Below, one piece after another: positions 1-7,330 of a DNA stretch of 25,467 bases. Location: the IMG/VR virus record IMGVR_UViG_3300024433_000046, positions 1 through 25,467 of that record. One strand, written 5' to 3'. Below the pieces are notes generated by a model. It did not search any database and was not told the DNA's origin. It saw only the letters and a program-made list of their open reading frames with translations. Every line of letters begins with the position of its first letter. The stretch's first letter is position 1. The stretch comes from a virus. The translations under genes were made by a program, and so were the position numbers.

Positions 1-1
1 G

Positions 2-121
2 GGCGGAACCCTTGGACATCTCTCGACTACTCAAATAGCCTCCACAAGTTTCACCGTCAACTCTAGTGACGCGGGTGATACAAGCACAATTAACTGGATC
101 TTAATTGAGCCTAGCCCATGA
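2..121 (+). CDS. C-terminal end of a tail-fibre-like protein (partial)
   Basis: An open frame enters from the left edge and gives 39 residues before a TGA stop. The last residues include SFTVNSSDAGDTSTINW followed by a short hydrophobic tail. This alternating Ser/Thr/Asn beta-strand ending with a Trp is typical of C-terminal tips of phage fibre or appendage proteins, but too little is present to name a family. The stop overlaps the ATG of the next gene by four bases (ATGA), which supports the frame being coding. What lies upstream is outside the window. Confidence 0.6.
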   Translation, partial: GGTLGHLSTTQIASTSFTVNSSDAGDTSTINWILIEPSP

Positions 122-312
122 GCGATGAATCCGTCATAGCCGTCAAAGAGAGTTCTTTGTTTGGAGCGTCCACGCGCTTCTGGCTCGCGCTCATCATAAC
201 ATGCACAGCCTGCACGATGGCTTTGTGCGGTATGACAATTGACGAGCCTCTTTACAGTGCATTCTTGCTCACGCTCGGGTTTTACTTCGGCCAGAAGACC
301 AAATCACCATGA
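118..312 (+). CDS. small two-helix membrane protein, holin candidate
   Basis: This 64-residue protein has a short charged N-terminus, a first hydrophobic segment at about residues 22-39, a brief turn containing DEP, a second hydrophobic segment at about 44-58, and a basic end (QKTKSP). Two helices with a short loop and a positive C-terminus is a layout seen in small phage holins, which permeabilise the inner membrane. The sequence itself does not prove this role. It is coupled by ATGA overlaps to the gene before it and to the lipoprotein gene after it, so the three are probably co-translated. No Shine-Dalgarno is visible. It could equally be an uncharacterised virion-associated or superinfection membrane protein. 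Confidence 0.75.
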   Translation: MSDESVIAVKESSLFGASTRFWLALIITCTACTMALCGMTIDEPLYSAFLLTLGFYFGQKTKSP

Positions 313-614
313 GGAAACGCGCGTTAATCATATCACTCGGCCTGCTTGCCACGACGGGTTGCGCTCGGTTCTCCACAACGCAGCGCGATGAAAGGACCAA
401 TGAACAGACAGGCGAGACTACCACGATCACCACGAAAGCAGCGGCTTGGACGTTCTTCGACAGCAAAAGCCAGCTCACAACGTGGAAAGCCCAGCAGCAA
501 GAAAACGATCAATCCGCCGAAGTTGGTAGCCTCACCCAAGAGTCCTACGGCACCAACGCGACCGAGTTGATCAAAGCGGTCGCCGAGGGTGTAGTGCGAG
601 GCACCAAACCATGA
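309..614 (+). CDS. small lipoprotein, possible outer-membrane spanin subunit
   Basis: This 101-residue protein begins MRKRALIISLGLLATTGC: a basic n-region, a hydrophobic core and a lipobox (LATTGC) with the acylated cysteine at residue 18. The mature part of about 83 residues is rich in Thr, Gln and Ser with no cysteine or obvious enzyme motif, so it would be tethered to a membrane facing the periplasm. Small phage lipoproteins next to a membrane-anchored coiled-coil protein are often the o-spanin of a two-component lysis system. Here the lipoprotein gene precedes the anchored partner, the reverse of the usual i-spanin then o-spanin order, so the role is only suggested. It overlaps the upstream gene by ATGA. 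Confidence 0.75.
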   Translation: MRKRALIISLGLLATTGCARFSTTQRDERTNEQTGETTTITTKAAAWTFFDSKSQLTTWKAQQQENDQSAEVGSLTQESYGTNATELIKAVAEGVVRGTKP

Positions 615-626
615 CGGGAATTGCGT

Positions 627-914
627 ATGAGCAGGGAAGACGGCGGCTCAGAAACGGGCATGTTTATCAAAAGCAGCAACGTGAGAACCACAGCCACTGT
701 GATAGGAATTGTGACAGTGGCCGCCGGGGTGTTCGGCTCGTGGTCAACCTCAAGTTACCGTATTGACCAGACGGAAAAAGCAACGATCACGAATCGATCT
801 CACATCGAGGACATGAAAAAGAGCCGCGATTCCGATCGTGAGATTTTGATCAGGATCGACGAGCGCTTGAAGCGGCTGGAGGAACGTCTTGGCAGGATAG
901 CGTCGAATCCGTGA
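627..914 (+). CDS. membrane-anchored coiled-coil protein, possible inner-membrane spanin or holin partner
   Basis: The product has 95 residues if it starts at the ATG at 627, where a GGGA at 616-619 lies seven bases upstream; a TTG at 621 in the same frame is possible but weaker. Residues of about 20-40 form one hydrophobic helix (VIGIVTVAAGVFGSW). The remainder is charged and heptad-like, ending in ILIRIDERLKRLEERLG, so an N-terminal anchor with a coiled coil is expected. This is the architecture of i-spanins, and also of XhlA-like helper proteins with the order of parts reversed. It follows the lipoprotein gene after a 12-base gap and is the last plus-strand gene before the convergent head operon. 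Confidence 0.7.
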   Translation: MSREDGGSETGMFIKSSNVRTTATVIGIVTVAAGVFGSWSTSSYRIDQTEKATITNRSHIEDMKKSRDSDREILIRIDERLKRLEERLGRIASNP

Positions 915-959
915 TGCGAGGTCACCTCCTCCCCGCGTGATGCCTATGCGCGGCCCAGG

Positions 960-979
960 CGCGAGCTGAAAGACTCGCG
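960..979. terminator. hairpin between convergent operons, candidate bidirectional terminator
   Basis: A perfect six-base GC-rich stem, CGCGAG at 960-965 and CTCGCG at 974-979, encloses an eight-base loop. It sits in the 83-base gap where the plus-strand genes ending at 914 meet the minus-strand scaffold gene ending at 998. Position and symmetry suit a shared terminator. There is no T-run on either side, so intrinsic termination would be weak. Confidence 0.3.
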
Positions 980-997
980 GGAATCGCGTTGGATCGC

Positions 998-2470
998 TTA
1001 GCGTCTCCCCCGCTGCGCCGCGATCCTATCCAGCTCCTTGAAAGGATCATGCTCTTCATTCGAGCCATTGAGCGCGTCATCCGCTCGATCCCGTCGCGTG
1101 CCTTTGCTCGTGGGTTCGCTTGCTTCGTAAGCCTCAAGCTGTTTCTTGAGCGCGTCCCGTTCTTCCAGCACCTGCCCAAGCTGTCTCAACACTCTCGGAT
1201 ACGCAATTGCCTGCTGATGAATGCGTGCTGTCGCTTTCACGCGCTCGCCCATGTCGCCGTTCGCGTCCTCAAGTAAACTCCGCACTCGCGCCCGTTCTCT
1301 CGCCATTAGCTTCGCGCCCTCCGCATCATCCGCAGGCTCGCCAAACAGATCCCCATACTGTTCTGTCAGCGCGTTCATCTCGCTCTCGTAGCTCTGCCGA
1401 ATCTTCGCCTGCTGCGCCTGTTGCGCCGCGTTCTCTTTCTGGAAGTGCGTTCGCGCCCGTTCGCCCGCTTCCTTCAGCGCCTCCTTGCGCGCTCCATCCA
1501 GCGCCCGAATATCCTGATAATGCCGCGCTACCTCCTGCACATCCAGCGGGTCATTGAACATTGACTGAATCTCCTGCTTGGCGCTGCGCGGGTCCATGTT
1601 GAGAATACGTTGCAGATCACTCTCGCTCGCCGCCCGTTGCTCGCCGTTCTCGTCCGTCACCGTGAGTGTGTTCGCGTTCTCCAGCGCCTTGCGCAGCGCC
1701 TTTTCCAGCGGCTGCACGTGATTCTTTTGAAAATCTTCGCTCTCCGTGTAGGCGATCGTGCGCAGCTTGTCCTCGTAATCCTGCACGCGCTTCTGCGATG
1801 CATCCAGCTCTTGCGCCAGCTCCAGCGCCTTGCCTTCCGAGCCCTCGCGCAGCTTCCCGCTCAGTGTCTCCAGTTCACGCGCTTTTGCCTCCAGTTCGCT
1901 CTTGAGCTTCGCGTTCTGCTTGAGCTGTTCCTTGTGCGCCCGCCGCACCTGCGGCAGCGGCCCGAGCGCATTTACCTGCGCGTCTAGCGCGGCGTCGTCA
2001 ATGGAAGCAGCGCTTTCATCAGCGATCGGCTTCCGTTCGCTCTTCTTCGTCCCGGCAAGCGCTTGCAACGCTTCTAGCGAATCCTCCCCAATCTGTCCGC
2101 GTTGTTCATCGTCGCGCGCATGCGGCTCCGGCGTATCATCATGTTCGCCAGGCCCATTATCGCCCTCAATCTCAGGTTCGGCGCGCAGCGCTTCATCCAG
2201 CGACGGTGCGGCCTCGTGAATCCTCGGTCCGTTGTTTCTCACGGGATCGGGCGTTTGTCTCGGCGCTCGCTCCGGCGCTCTGGATCTTCCGCTCCCCGCG
2301 ATCTGCACGCCAAAGTTTCCGATTGTATCGAGTCCTCCCGTATCCGGCGCTCTTACTTGCGCGGCGTTAAACGCTGCCTGGTCAGAAGCGCTCGGCTTCG
2401 CGTTAATGGTGGGTGCTGTACGCTGCGCAGGCTTACTGGCAGGCGATGGTGTCGCTGTTGCTGTTGGCAT
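998..2470 (-). CDS. scaffold-like head assembly protein
   Basis: The 490-residue product has no catalytic motif. Its first 150 residues or so are low complexity (Pro, Ala, Ser, then acidic), and from about residue 180 it is largely alpha-helical with long charged heptad runs, such as LKSELEAKARELETLSGKL. It ends in a basic tail (RIAAQRGRR). A disordered acidic N-terminus, long coiled coils and a basic C-terminal capsid-binding end, two genes after the portal, is the profile of phage scaffolding proteins that template procapsid assembly and then leave or are cleaved. In T7-like phages the major capsid gene would come next, but here the operon ends. The start is the ATG six bases after the previous stop, with no Shine-Dalgarno. 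A head-internal structural protein is the alternative. Confidence 0.75.
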   Translation of the reverse strand: MPTATATPSPASKPAQRTAPTINAKPSASDQAAFNAAQVRAPDTGGLDTIGNFGVQIAGSGRSRAPERAPRQTPDPVRNNGPRIHEAAPSLDEALRAEPEIEGDNGPGEHDDTPEPHARDDEQRGQIGEDSLEALQALAGTKKSERKPIADESAASIDDAALDAQVNALGPLPQVRRAHKEQLKQNAKLKSELEAKARELETLSGKLREGSEGKALELAQELDASQKRVQDYEDKLRTIAYTESEDFQKNHVQPLEKALRKALENANTLTVTDENGEQRAASESDLQRILNMDPRSAKQEIQSMFNDPLDVQEVARHYQDIRALDGARKEALKEAGERARTHFQKENAAQQAQQAKIRQSYESEMNALTEQYGDLFGEPADDAEGAKLMARERARVRSLLEDANGDMGERVKATARIHQQAIAYPRVLRQLGQVLEERDALKKQLEAYEASEPTSKGTRRDRADDALNGSNEEHDPFKELDRIAAQRGRR

Positions 2471-2476
2471 AAAGTG

Positions 2477-2764
2477 TTAAACGGGGTTGAGCGGTCGCAC
2501 AAACGGTATGTCGTGTTCGATTGACGGCGCTCCCACGGACATGAGTTGTTGCATGAAGATCCTCGCGCCTTCGAGTCTGTAGAAGTTCTGCGCTGCTTGC
2601 GCCGCATCCTGCGACTTGAGTCTCAGCGCGAATTGCGCGAACGCGGCTTCCAGTGCTACTTGAGCGCCATCGCTATTGATAAAACTGTTCCACTGCCCGG
2701 CTGGTGCGGGTGAACTCGGTGAAGCTCCGTGCAGCGCGAGGAATCGTTCTTTGGGTTTGATCAT
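2477..2764 (-). CDS. hypothetical head-operon protein, 95 residues
   Basis: I do not recognise the family. The product is soluble and mostly helical in appearance: an N-terminal Ala/Pro/Ser linker, then an amphipathic Ala/Gln-rich helix around residues 36-62, then RLEGARIFMQQLMSVG and a Pro-rich end. There are no cysteines and no signal peptide. Its ATG overlaps the stop of the Tat-signal-like gene (ATGA) and its stop is six bases before the scaffold start, so it is made in step with portal and scaffold. A small assembly or portal-associated factor is plausible, from position only. Confidence 0.7.
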   Translation of the reverse strand: MIKPKERFLALHGASPSSPAPAGQWNSFINSDGAQVALEAAFAQFALRLKSQDAAQAAQNFYRLEGARIFMQQLMSVGAPSIEHDIPFVRPLNPV

Positions 2765-3000
2765 ACGTGGATGTATTTGTTGACTATGCGCCCGTTATCG
2801 TCCATTCGATCATCGTACAGAGTTAAGATTCTTTGAGAGGCAGGGCTCGGCCAGAAGATACGGTATTTCGCGCTTTCCCACTCCGGATTGATCACCCACG
2901 TAGGCTCAAGCGCAGCTTTCCAAATCCTGCCGCCTCCTGGCAGGAAATGCGGCGCAACGCAGGCGGTGAGTATCGAGTTGAGAAAGGATCTGCGGTTCAT
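2761..3000 (-). CDS. small protein with a twin-arginine-like N-terminus
   Basis: The 79-residue product begins MNRRSFLNSILTACVAP, which matches the twin-arginine export pattern (R-R-x-F-L) followed by a short hydrophobic stretch and a Gly-rich turn. The remainder contains several Trp and Tyr (WVINPEWESAKYRIFWPSP) and ends charged. Short proteins with this kind of N-terminus occur in environmental phage genomes, but I know of no defined function. The cysteine at residue 14 is not in a good lipobox. It overlaps both the portal stop and the next start by ATGA. Either it is exported by the host Tat machinery, or the RR motif is coincidental in a virion protein. Confidence 0.7.
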   Translation of the reverse strand: MNRRSFLNSILTACVAPHFLPGGGRIWKAALEPTWVINPEWESAKYRIFWPSPASQRILTLYDDRMDDNGRIVNKYIHV

Positions 3001-5363
3001 TTCGCTGTGCTTTCATTCGCGCCCACTATCGCCTGTTTTTGCAATTCCTGCAACACCCTCCCGCGCGTTTTAATCGTCGTGTTCTCAAGCTCGTTTGCCG
3101 TGCGCGCGTTTTGCTCTTGAATTTCCTGCGCCGTTTTGGCGTCGCGTCGCTCAATCTCCGCGCTAAACGCCGCGTCTTTGTGCTGTTGTTTCTGCTCCGC
3201 CGTCATGCTTGCAATCTGCATCTTCTGCTGCGCCATCGCCGCCGTGGCCGCGATCTTTGCCTGCACTTCGGGCGGCACCTGTGCGCCTTGCTGTTGTTGC
3301 TCCTGCATCCGCTGTTGCAGCGACTGCGCAATCGGCGCGACCGCCTGAATCAACTCTTGCAGACCTGCCTCAAGCTGCGCCGCCTGCTCCCGCATCGGCT
3401 CATCCTGACTCACAAGCTGGATCACGCTCCCCACGTGTTGCGCGGCATTGAAAAACCCCGTCAGTTTGTCCGCGATCATGATCTCCACGCCTGGCGTCTG
3501 CGCCTCATCCAACCCTTGAATCTCTTGCGCCACCTGGCCGAGCAACTGCAAAATCACGCCAGCATACTCCACTGGATTCACATTGCGCGGCATCGGATAC
3601 GGCAGCCCTTGCAACAGCACGCCCACCGCCATCGTCGCTTCCTTCGGCGCGTTGCTTTCAATCGCGCCCGTCAGCGGCACAAGCAAATTCGCCGTGGCTG
3701 CATCAGAGAAAGCCAGCGTCGCCTTGTGCAAGATCTGTCTCTGCGATTGCGGGTCATACGCAGCCCGCCACTGCATGAGCTGACTCGCCTGCAACTGCTC
3801 AATCGCCCTGTTCCCGCCTCCAAGCACCCGGCTCGGCTCGATATCCCAGTTATCCACGTCAAGCACGATCGACAGCGCTTGTGGCGGTATCCCGCCTTCC
3901 AGCAGTCGCGACACGAGCTTCATGTGCATGGGATGACGGCTCTCTCTGCTCGCCAATCGCCTGCACACTTCACGATACAGCGGCGTGATGCCTTCGTATG
4001 TCTGGTTCAACATCGCGCTTGTCAACGCCGCGCTTGTCTGCGCGCGAATAATCTCCGCCGTCGCCGTCTCAGGCGTCAATCCCCGTCCTCCGCCTCGCGC
4101 ATCCGGCATATATGCGGCGCTGCTCGCATCCATTAACTGTTGATTCTGGCTGATCCCCATGAGCGCGAGCTGTTCATTAACTTCCCACCGCTCGTTCTTT
4201 GTCACGAATTGCAACCCATCAGGCACCGTCCCCATGTGCAACAAATCCACCTTCTCCAGCTTTTCGCGATCATCCTCGCCGACGTTGCGGAAGTATTGCA
4301 GCAGGCTCTCGAAGATCGAATCCGTAAACCGGCATCTCAAATGATTCTGCACGAGACAAATCGAGTAGAGCAAATACCCGTAGCTCCTGACCGAATGATA
4401 CCTGCACGGCGCGACCAGGCTCACATTGCCAAACTGCCAGTGAATCTGCTGCCGCCAATCCTTCGAGTAAGCCTGCTTGCGCTTCTTTGAATCGTAGAGG
4501 AAGCAATTCTTGTCATCGTTGTTGAACTCGCTTCTCAAGCTCTCCGGCTGCAACGAGTCGTAATCCAACACGATCCTGCGCACCCACGCGCCTTCCTCAT
4601 CCTCCTCCTCCTCGTGATAAAAGAAATCCCAGGCATAGATCACCGGCGCTGCGCTGCTCACAAAGAACCCGGAGTTGCTTTTCAAATCCTCTTCCAGCTT
4701 CTCCGGCATGAGCCATCTGTTCCCGCTCCACGTCGGTTGCAACTCCTGTTTCGCTAGCCCCGCTAGCATCTTGCTCACAAGCTCCTGGTTCCACCCTGGA
4801 TCAACCTGCTTTCCATGCGTCATCTCATACAACTCCGCCCAGGTCCATTCGCGATAAATCGCGTAAAACGGCAGATTCCGCATGTTCGTGTAAGTTCGCG
4901 TTGGCACAAACACGTCGTCAATTCCAAGTTCCACCGGGATTGGAGCATACTTGTTTGTCCAATAAACCGGCTGGATCCCATGCAACGTCACGCTCCGGCT
5001 CATGTTTGAGAGCAAATCCTTCCACTCGCCGCTGCGTTTGAGCAATCGATTGACCTCCTCGGTTAAGACTGCGCTCCACTGCTCCCGAGCCCATCTCGGC
5101 CCGCGATCCAGGCTGATCTTGAAGAACTCACCCGGCTTGAGCAGCGCGTTCTCCATCTGCTGCACCGCCTGATGCGCCCTCACAGGCCCTTCGAGCGAGT
5201 TGTAATTCGCCCAGATCTTGTTCGCTTTGCGCTCCTCCTCCGTCCACGGCTGGTTGCCGTTGAAGAGCCAGTTGATACGTGCTCGGTTCTCCGCCAGCGG
5301 CAGCGTCGCGATCCGCATTTGCTGCACTACAGTTTGAATGGAAGAGGCGTCTTTGAAGGTCAT
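2997..5363 (-). CDS. portal protein (head-tail connector)
   Basis: This 788-residue protein is the best portal candidate. The first 600 or so residues are mixed alpha/beta with many aromatics (WLFNGNQPWTEEERKAN near the start, WVRRIVLDYDSLQPESL in the middle). From about residue 620 on it is almost purely helical and Gln/Ala rich (QQRMQEQQQQGAQVPPEVQ), matching the crown and coiled-coil barrel of podovirus portals. The length fits long podovirus portals. The dodecamer would form the DNA entry and exit channel, nucleate procapsid assembly with the scaffold encoded downstream, and bind terminase during packaging. The 53-base gap in front of it is the longest in the head operon and holds a candidate promoter. 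No Shine-Dalgarno is visible. An acidic run EEEEDEE lies near residue 254. Confidence 0.88.
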   Translation of the reverse strand: MTFKDASSIQTVVQQMRIATLPLAENRARINWLFNGNQPWTEEERKANKIWANYNSLEGPVRAHQAVQQMENALLKPGEFFKISLDRGPRWAREQWSAVLTEEVNRLLKRSGEWKDLLSNMSRSVTLHGIQPVYWTNKYAPIPVELGIDDVFVPTRTYTNMRNLPFYAIYREWTWAELYEMTHGKQVDPGWNQELVSKMLAGLAKQELQPTWSGNRWLMPEKLEEDLKSNSGFFVSSAAPVIYAWDFFYHEEEEDEEGAWVRRIVLDYDSLQPESLRSEFNNDDKNCFLYDSKKRKQAYSKDWRQQIHWQFGNVSLVAPCRYHSVRSYGYLLYSICLVQNHLRCRFTDSIFESLLQYFRNVGEDDREKLEKVDLLHMGTVPDGLQFVTKNERWEVNEQLALMGISQNQQLMDASSAAYMPDARGGGRGLTPETATAEIIRAQTSAALTSAMLNQTYEGITPLYREVCRRLASRESRHPMHMKLVSRLLEGGIPPQALSIVLDVDNWDIEPSRVLGGGNRAIEQLQASQLMQWRAAYDPQSQRQILHKATLAFSDAATANLLVPLTGAIESNAPKEATMAVGVLLQGLPYPMPRNVNPVEYAGVILQLLGQVAQEIQGLDEAQTPGVEIMIADKLTGFFNAAQHVGSVIQLVSQDEPMREQAAQLEAGLQELIQAVAPIAQSLQQRMQEQQQQGAQVPPEVQAKIAATAAMAQQKMQIASMTAEQKQQHKDAAFSAEIERRDAKTAQEIQEQNARTANELENTTIKTRGRVLQELQKQAIVGANESTAK

Positions 5364-5391
5364 GGTTTTTGCTCGCCGTGCATTGGGCTTT

Positions 5392-5420
5392 ATACTAACG
5401 GGTTATTATTGGAGTTTCAA
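5392..5420 (-). promoter_or_regulatory. candidate sigma70-type promoter in front of the portal gene
   Basis: Reading the minus strand, TTGAAA (5420-5415), a 17-base spacer and TAGTAT (5397-5392) resemble -35 and -10 boxes. They lie in the only AT-rich gap of the head operon, about 30 bases before the portal start. The -35 box overlaps the last codons of the preceding glycosyltransferase-like gene. This could let portal and scaffold be expressed independently of the sugar genes. Assigned by eye only. Confidence 0.3.
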
Positions 5421-6112
5421 TAAGCGATTATCACAGGCTTTGGTTCATCTCGTGGGGGCAAGCTCAGGATGTCGTCCAGCATCTCATTTGCGTGGTCCGG
5501 ATGTTTTTCGCTGTGAAAGAGTTGGTGCGTTATGAGTCTGTCATCACCGACAGGCAAGTAACGCGCTCCACGCCTCCATCTTAAATATCGTCCAGCAGGC
5601 GGGCAGCAGTAATTGAGCTGCTTCTTCGCTCCGCATCGCCACAGCCATGCGTTCAAGTGTGGTTCTTCTCCTGCAAACTTCCAATCCGCTGTTCTATAAT
5701 GTTCGCGTATTTCTTCCAAGCCGGACTTCAAGTTCGCCTTTGCTCTTACTCCCGCCACAACTACACACGACTGTCCATAGTGCATCGTTTGATCGTTCGC
5801 TTCCACTCCCGGCACCGAGTAACCTGTCAAGTGCCGTGGCAAGAGCGGATAGTCAAAGTCATCTCTCAAGGCAATTTCCATCAAATCATCCAAGCAGCGA
5901 TTAGGTACAATATCCGCGTCAAGGATTACCGCCGCGTCAAACGGGCTATTTACCAAAGCGTCCAGCTTTCCCATGTATATTTCATCCAAGTTCTTGTCCA
6001 CCAGCTCAACCATCTCAATCGAATGTTGCGAGAAGCTTGTGATGCCTTTCTCAAGCACTTTGGCCAGTTCCTTGAATGATTCATTGAATACTGTGATATA
6101 GCCTGTGCTCAT
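5417..6112 (-). CDS. glycosyltransferase-like protein (GT-A type), 231 residues
   Basis: The likely catalytic signature is AVILDADIVPNR at about residues 61-72: a hydrophobic strand ending in a D-x-D that would bind the metal and nucleotide-sugar phosphate. Further on are GEEPHLNAWLWR (about 148-159), a typical acceptor-side acidic segment, and a late HQLFHS. The length is that of a minimal GT-A catalytic domain without a membrane anchor, so it should act in the cytoplasm. It starts seven bases after the previous gene and is the last member of the sugar gene set before the portal. Donor and acceptor cannot be read from the sequence. The glycosyltransferase assignment is likely, the specific activity unknown. 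Confidence 0.75.
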   Translation of the reverse strand: MSTGYITVFNESFKELAKVLEKGITSFSQHSIEMVELVDKNLDEIYMGKLDALVNSPFDAAVILDADIVPNRCLDDLMEIALRDDFDYPLLPRHLTGYSVPGVEANDQTMHYGQSCVVVAGVRAKANLKSGLEEIREHYRTADWKFAGEEPHLNAWLWRCGAKKQLNYCCPPAGRYLRWRRGARYLPVGDDRLITHQLFHSEKHPDHANEMLDDILSLPPRDEPKPVIIAY

Positions 6113-6119
6113 AGTCTGA

Positions 6120-6848
6120 CTACTCTAAAACATCGTGCTGACGAGTGTTCGTGATTTGCCGCTTGTAGGGTGGTTCTCCATCAAAGGAAATGAGCCCATG
6201 CTCGCGTAACAAGATCAACTCTTTTGCTGTGAATTTTTGAGCAGTCCAAACTTTGTCGGTGATATTGAAAGGGCGATCTCGGTCGTAGCCGAATGAATAG
6301 AATCCGGCTAATTCGGGATTGGTTTGCACGAATTTAAAGAACTTGTCTTCCGCTGAAACGTGAGGAGTCGCGCTTGTTTGTGTTTCTGTTCCGAGAAACC
6401 ATCGCACAAACTCAAGACACCAATCCCATTTGAACAGGCAGAGTGAATTCGCTGCCCAAGGCATCTTAAGTCTGCCGTAGATCATTTTGCGGTCTCCAAT
6501 CTCATCATACATCTGTTTGATGTAGGGTCCGAAGGCAAGCAGATCCTGCTCCTTATAGACGAGGTCGCATTGATTGAGCCAAGCCAGGAGCGCGCCTGTG
6601 CAAACCACGATTTGATTGGCCGGGAACTTAGGCGGGTAAACTCCGTGCGTATTGGAATCCACCGTGTCTCCAACCAGATTGATCCAGTCGCCCGGCGCGT
6701 CTTTGATTGTATGGCCGCCCATAGAGATGATGCAGACTTTTTGCGGTTTTACATCCGCTTCGATCGTGTTTCGCCACCAAATAGGATAGAACCAATCCAT
6801 ACCGCTCTCCGGCTTATTGAAATAGCCGCTGACTACAAGATATTTCAC
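6120..6848 (-). CDS. glycosyltransferase-like protein with an atypical acidic motif, 242 residues
   Basis: The start is a GTG whose G-T-G-A overlaps the stop of the methyltransferase-like gene. The product opens with a hydrophobic strand (KYLVVSGYFN) and continues with WWRNTIEAD. At about 95-105 it has LVYKEQDLLAFG, where a GT-A enzyme would normally carry D-x-D; here the order is E-Q-D. A further acidic site, HVSAEDKFFKF, and a late YKRQITN follow. The overall pattern suits a small GT-A-like fold, but the altered motif means it may be inactive, use a different metal arrangement, or be a relative with another role. Soluble, cytoplasmic, no signal peptide. Confidence 0.65.
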   Translation of the reverse strand: MKYLVVSGYFNKPESGMDWFYPIWWRNTIEADVKPQKVCIISMGGHTIKDAPGDWINLVGDTVDSNTHGVYPPKFPANQIVVCTGALLAWLNQCDLVYKEQDLLAFGPYIKQMYDEIGDRKMIYGRLKMPWAANSLCLFKWDWCLEFVRWFLGTETQTSATPHVSAEDKFFKFVQTNPELAGFYSFGYDRDRPFNITDKVWTAQKFTAKELILLREHGLISFDGEPPYKRQITNTRQHDVLE

Positions 6849-7330
6849 GGTCGTTTAAAAATCGCCCATCCGTTGCGGTCGGTTTGATCATCGCCAATCA
6901 CAGCCCACTTCAAATTCAGCAGCATGGCGCGTTGCTTCGCGTTCTTTCTTTCCTTTGTGTCATCGAGCGCTGCTATCGTAAGCCTCGGCAACAGCGCATC
7001 AAACTCTTGATCCGTTGTCTCGTCGCTGCCATCGAATAGAACCATATCAATCGCTTGCGGCAGTTCGTCTATTACACCGAGCGCGTGTCCGTTGATAAAG
7101 CGAATGCGCGGGTCTTTATACCATCTGGATGCCTCCAGCCACATTTCAGGGCTTTGTTCAATCGTCCATATGCGCTGGCTTGGTCGAATCAAGCCTAGTG
7201 CAAGACAAAGCGTGCTTCCCAGCCCATGCCACGTGCCGATCTCCACAATCTTCTCGCATTGCTTTGCAAGCTCTGTCAGTGCGTCACCGAACTTCGACCC
7301 CGGCAGAATCTGTCCTTTAGGTTCGCTCAT
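6845..7330 (-). CDS. class I SAM-dependent methyltransferase-like protein, small
   Basis: The 161-residue product has the SAM-binding glycine-rich motif IVEIGTWHGLGST at about residues 28-40, an acidic residue after the next strand (WTIEQS), and VLFDGSDETTDQEFDALLP at about 97-115, with a DD near 123. The arrangement resembles the compact methyltransferases of the Methyltransf_24 type found in polysaccharide clusters. It would transfer a methyl group from SAM to a sugar or other small acceptor. The start at 7330 is chosen because its ATG overlaps the preceding stop (ATGA); an upstream in-frame ATG at 7363 would overlap the previous gene by 37 bases. Flanking glycosyltransferase-like genes suggest a sugar O-methylation role. 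Confidence 0.8.
   Translation of the reverse strand: MSEPKGQILPGSKFGDALTELAKQCEKIVEIGTWHGLGSTLCLALGLIRPSQRIWTIEQSPEMWLEASRWYKDPRIRFINGHALGVIDELPQAIDMVLFDGSDETTDQEFDALLPRLTIAALDDTKERKNAKQRAMLLNLKWAVIGDDQTDRNGWAIFKRP

Noticed and set aside
3039-4136. 365-codon open frame on the plus strand opposite the portal gene
   Set aside because: Composition is dominated by Arg, Leu and His, the expected reverse image of a Gln/Ala-rich coding strand. There is no domain and no ribosome binding site, and the portal frame explains the region.
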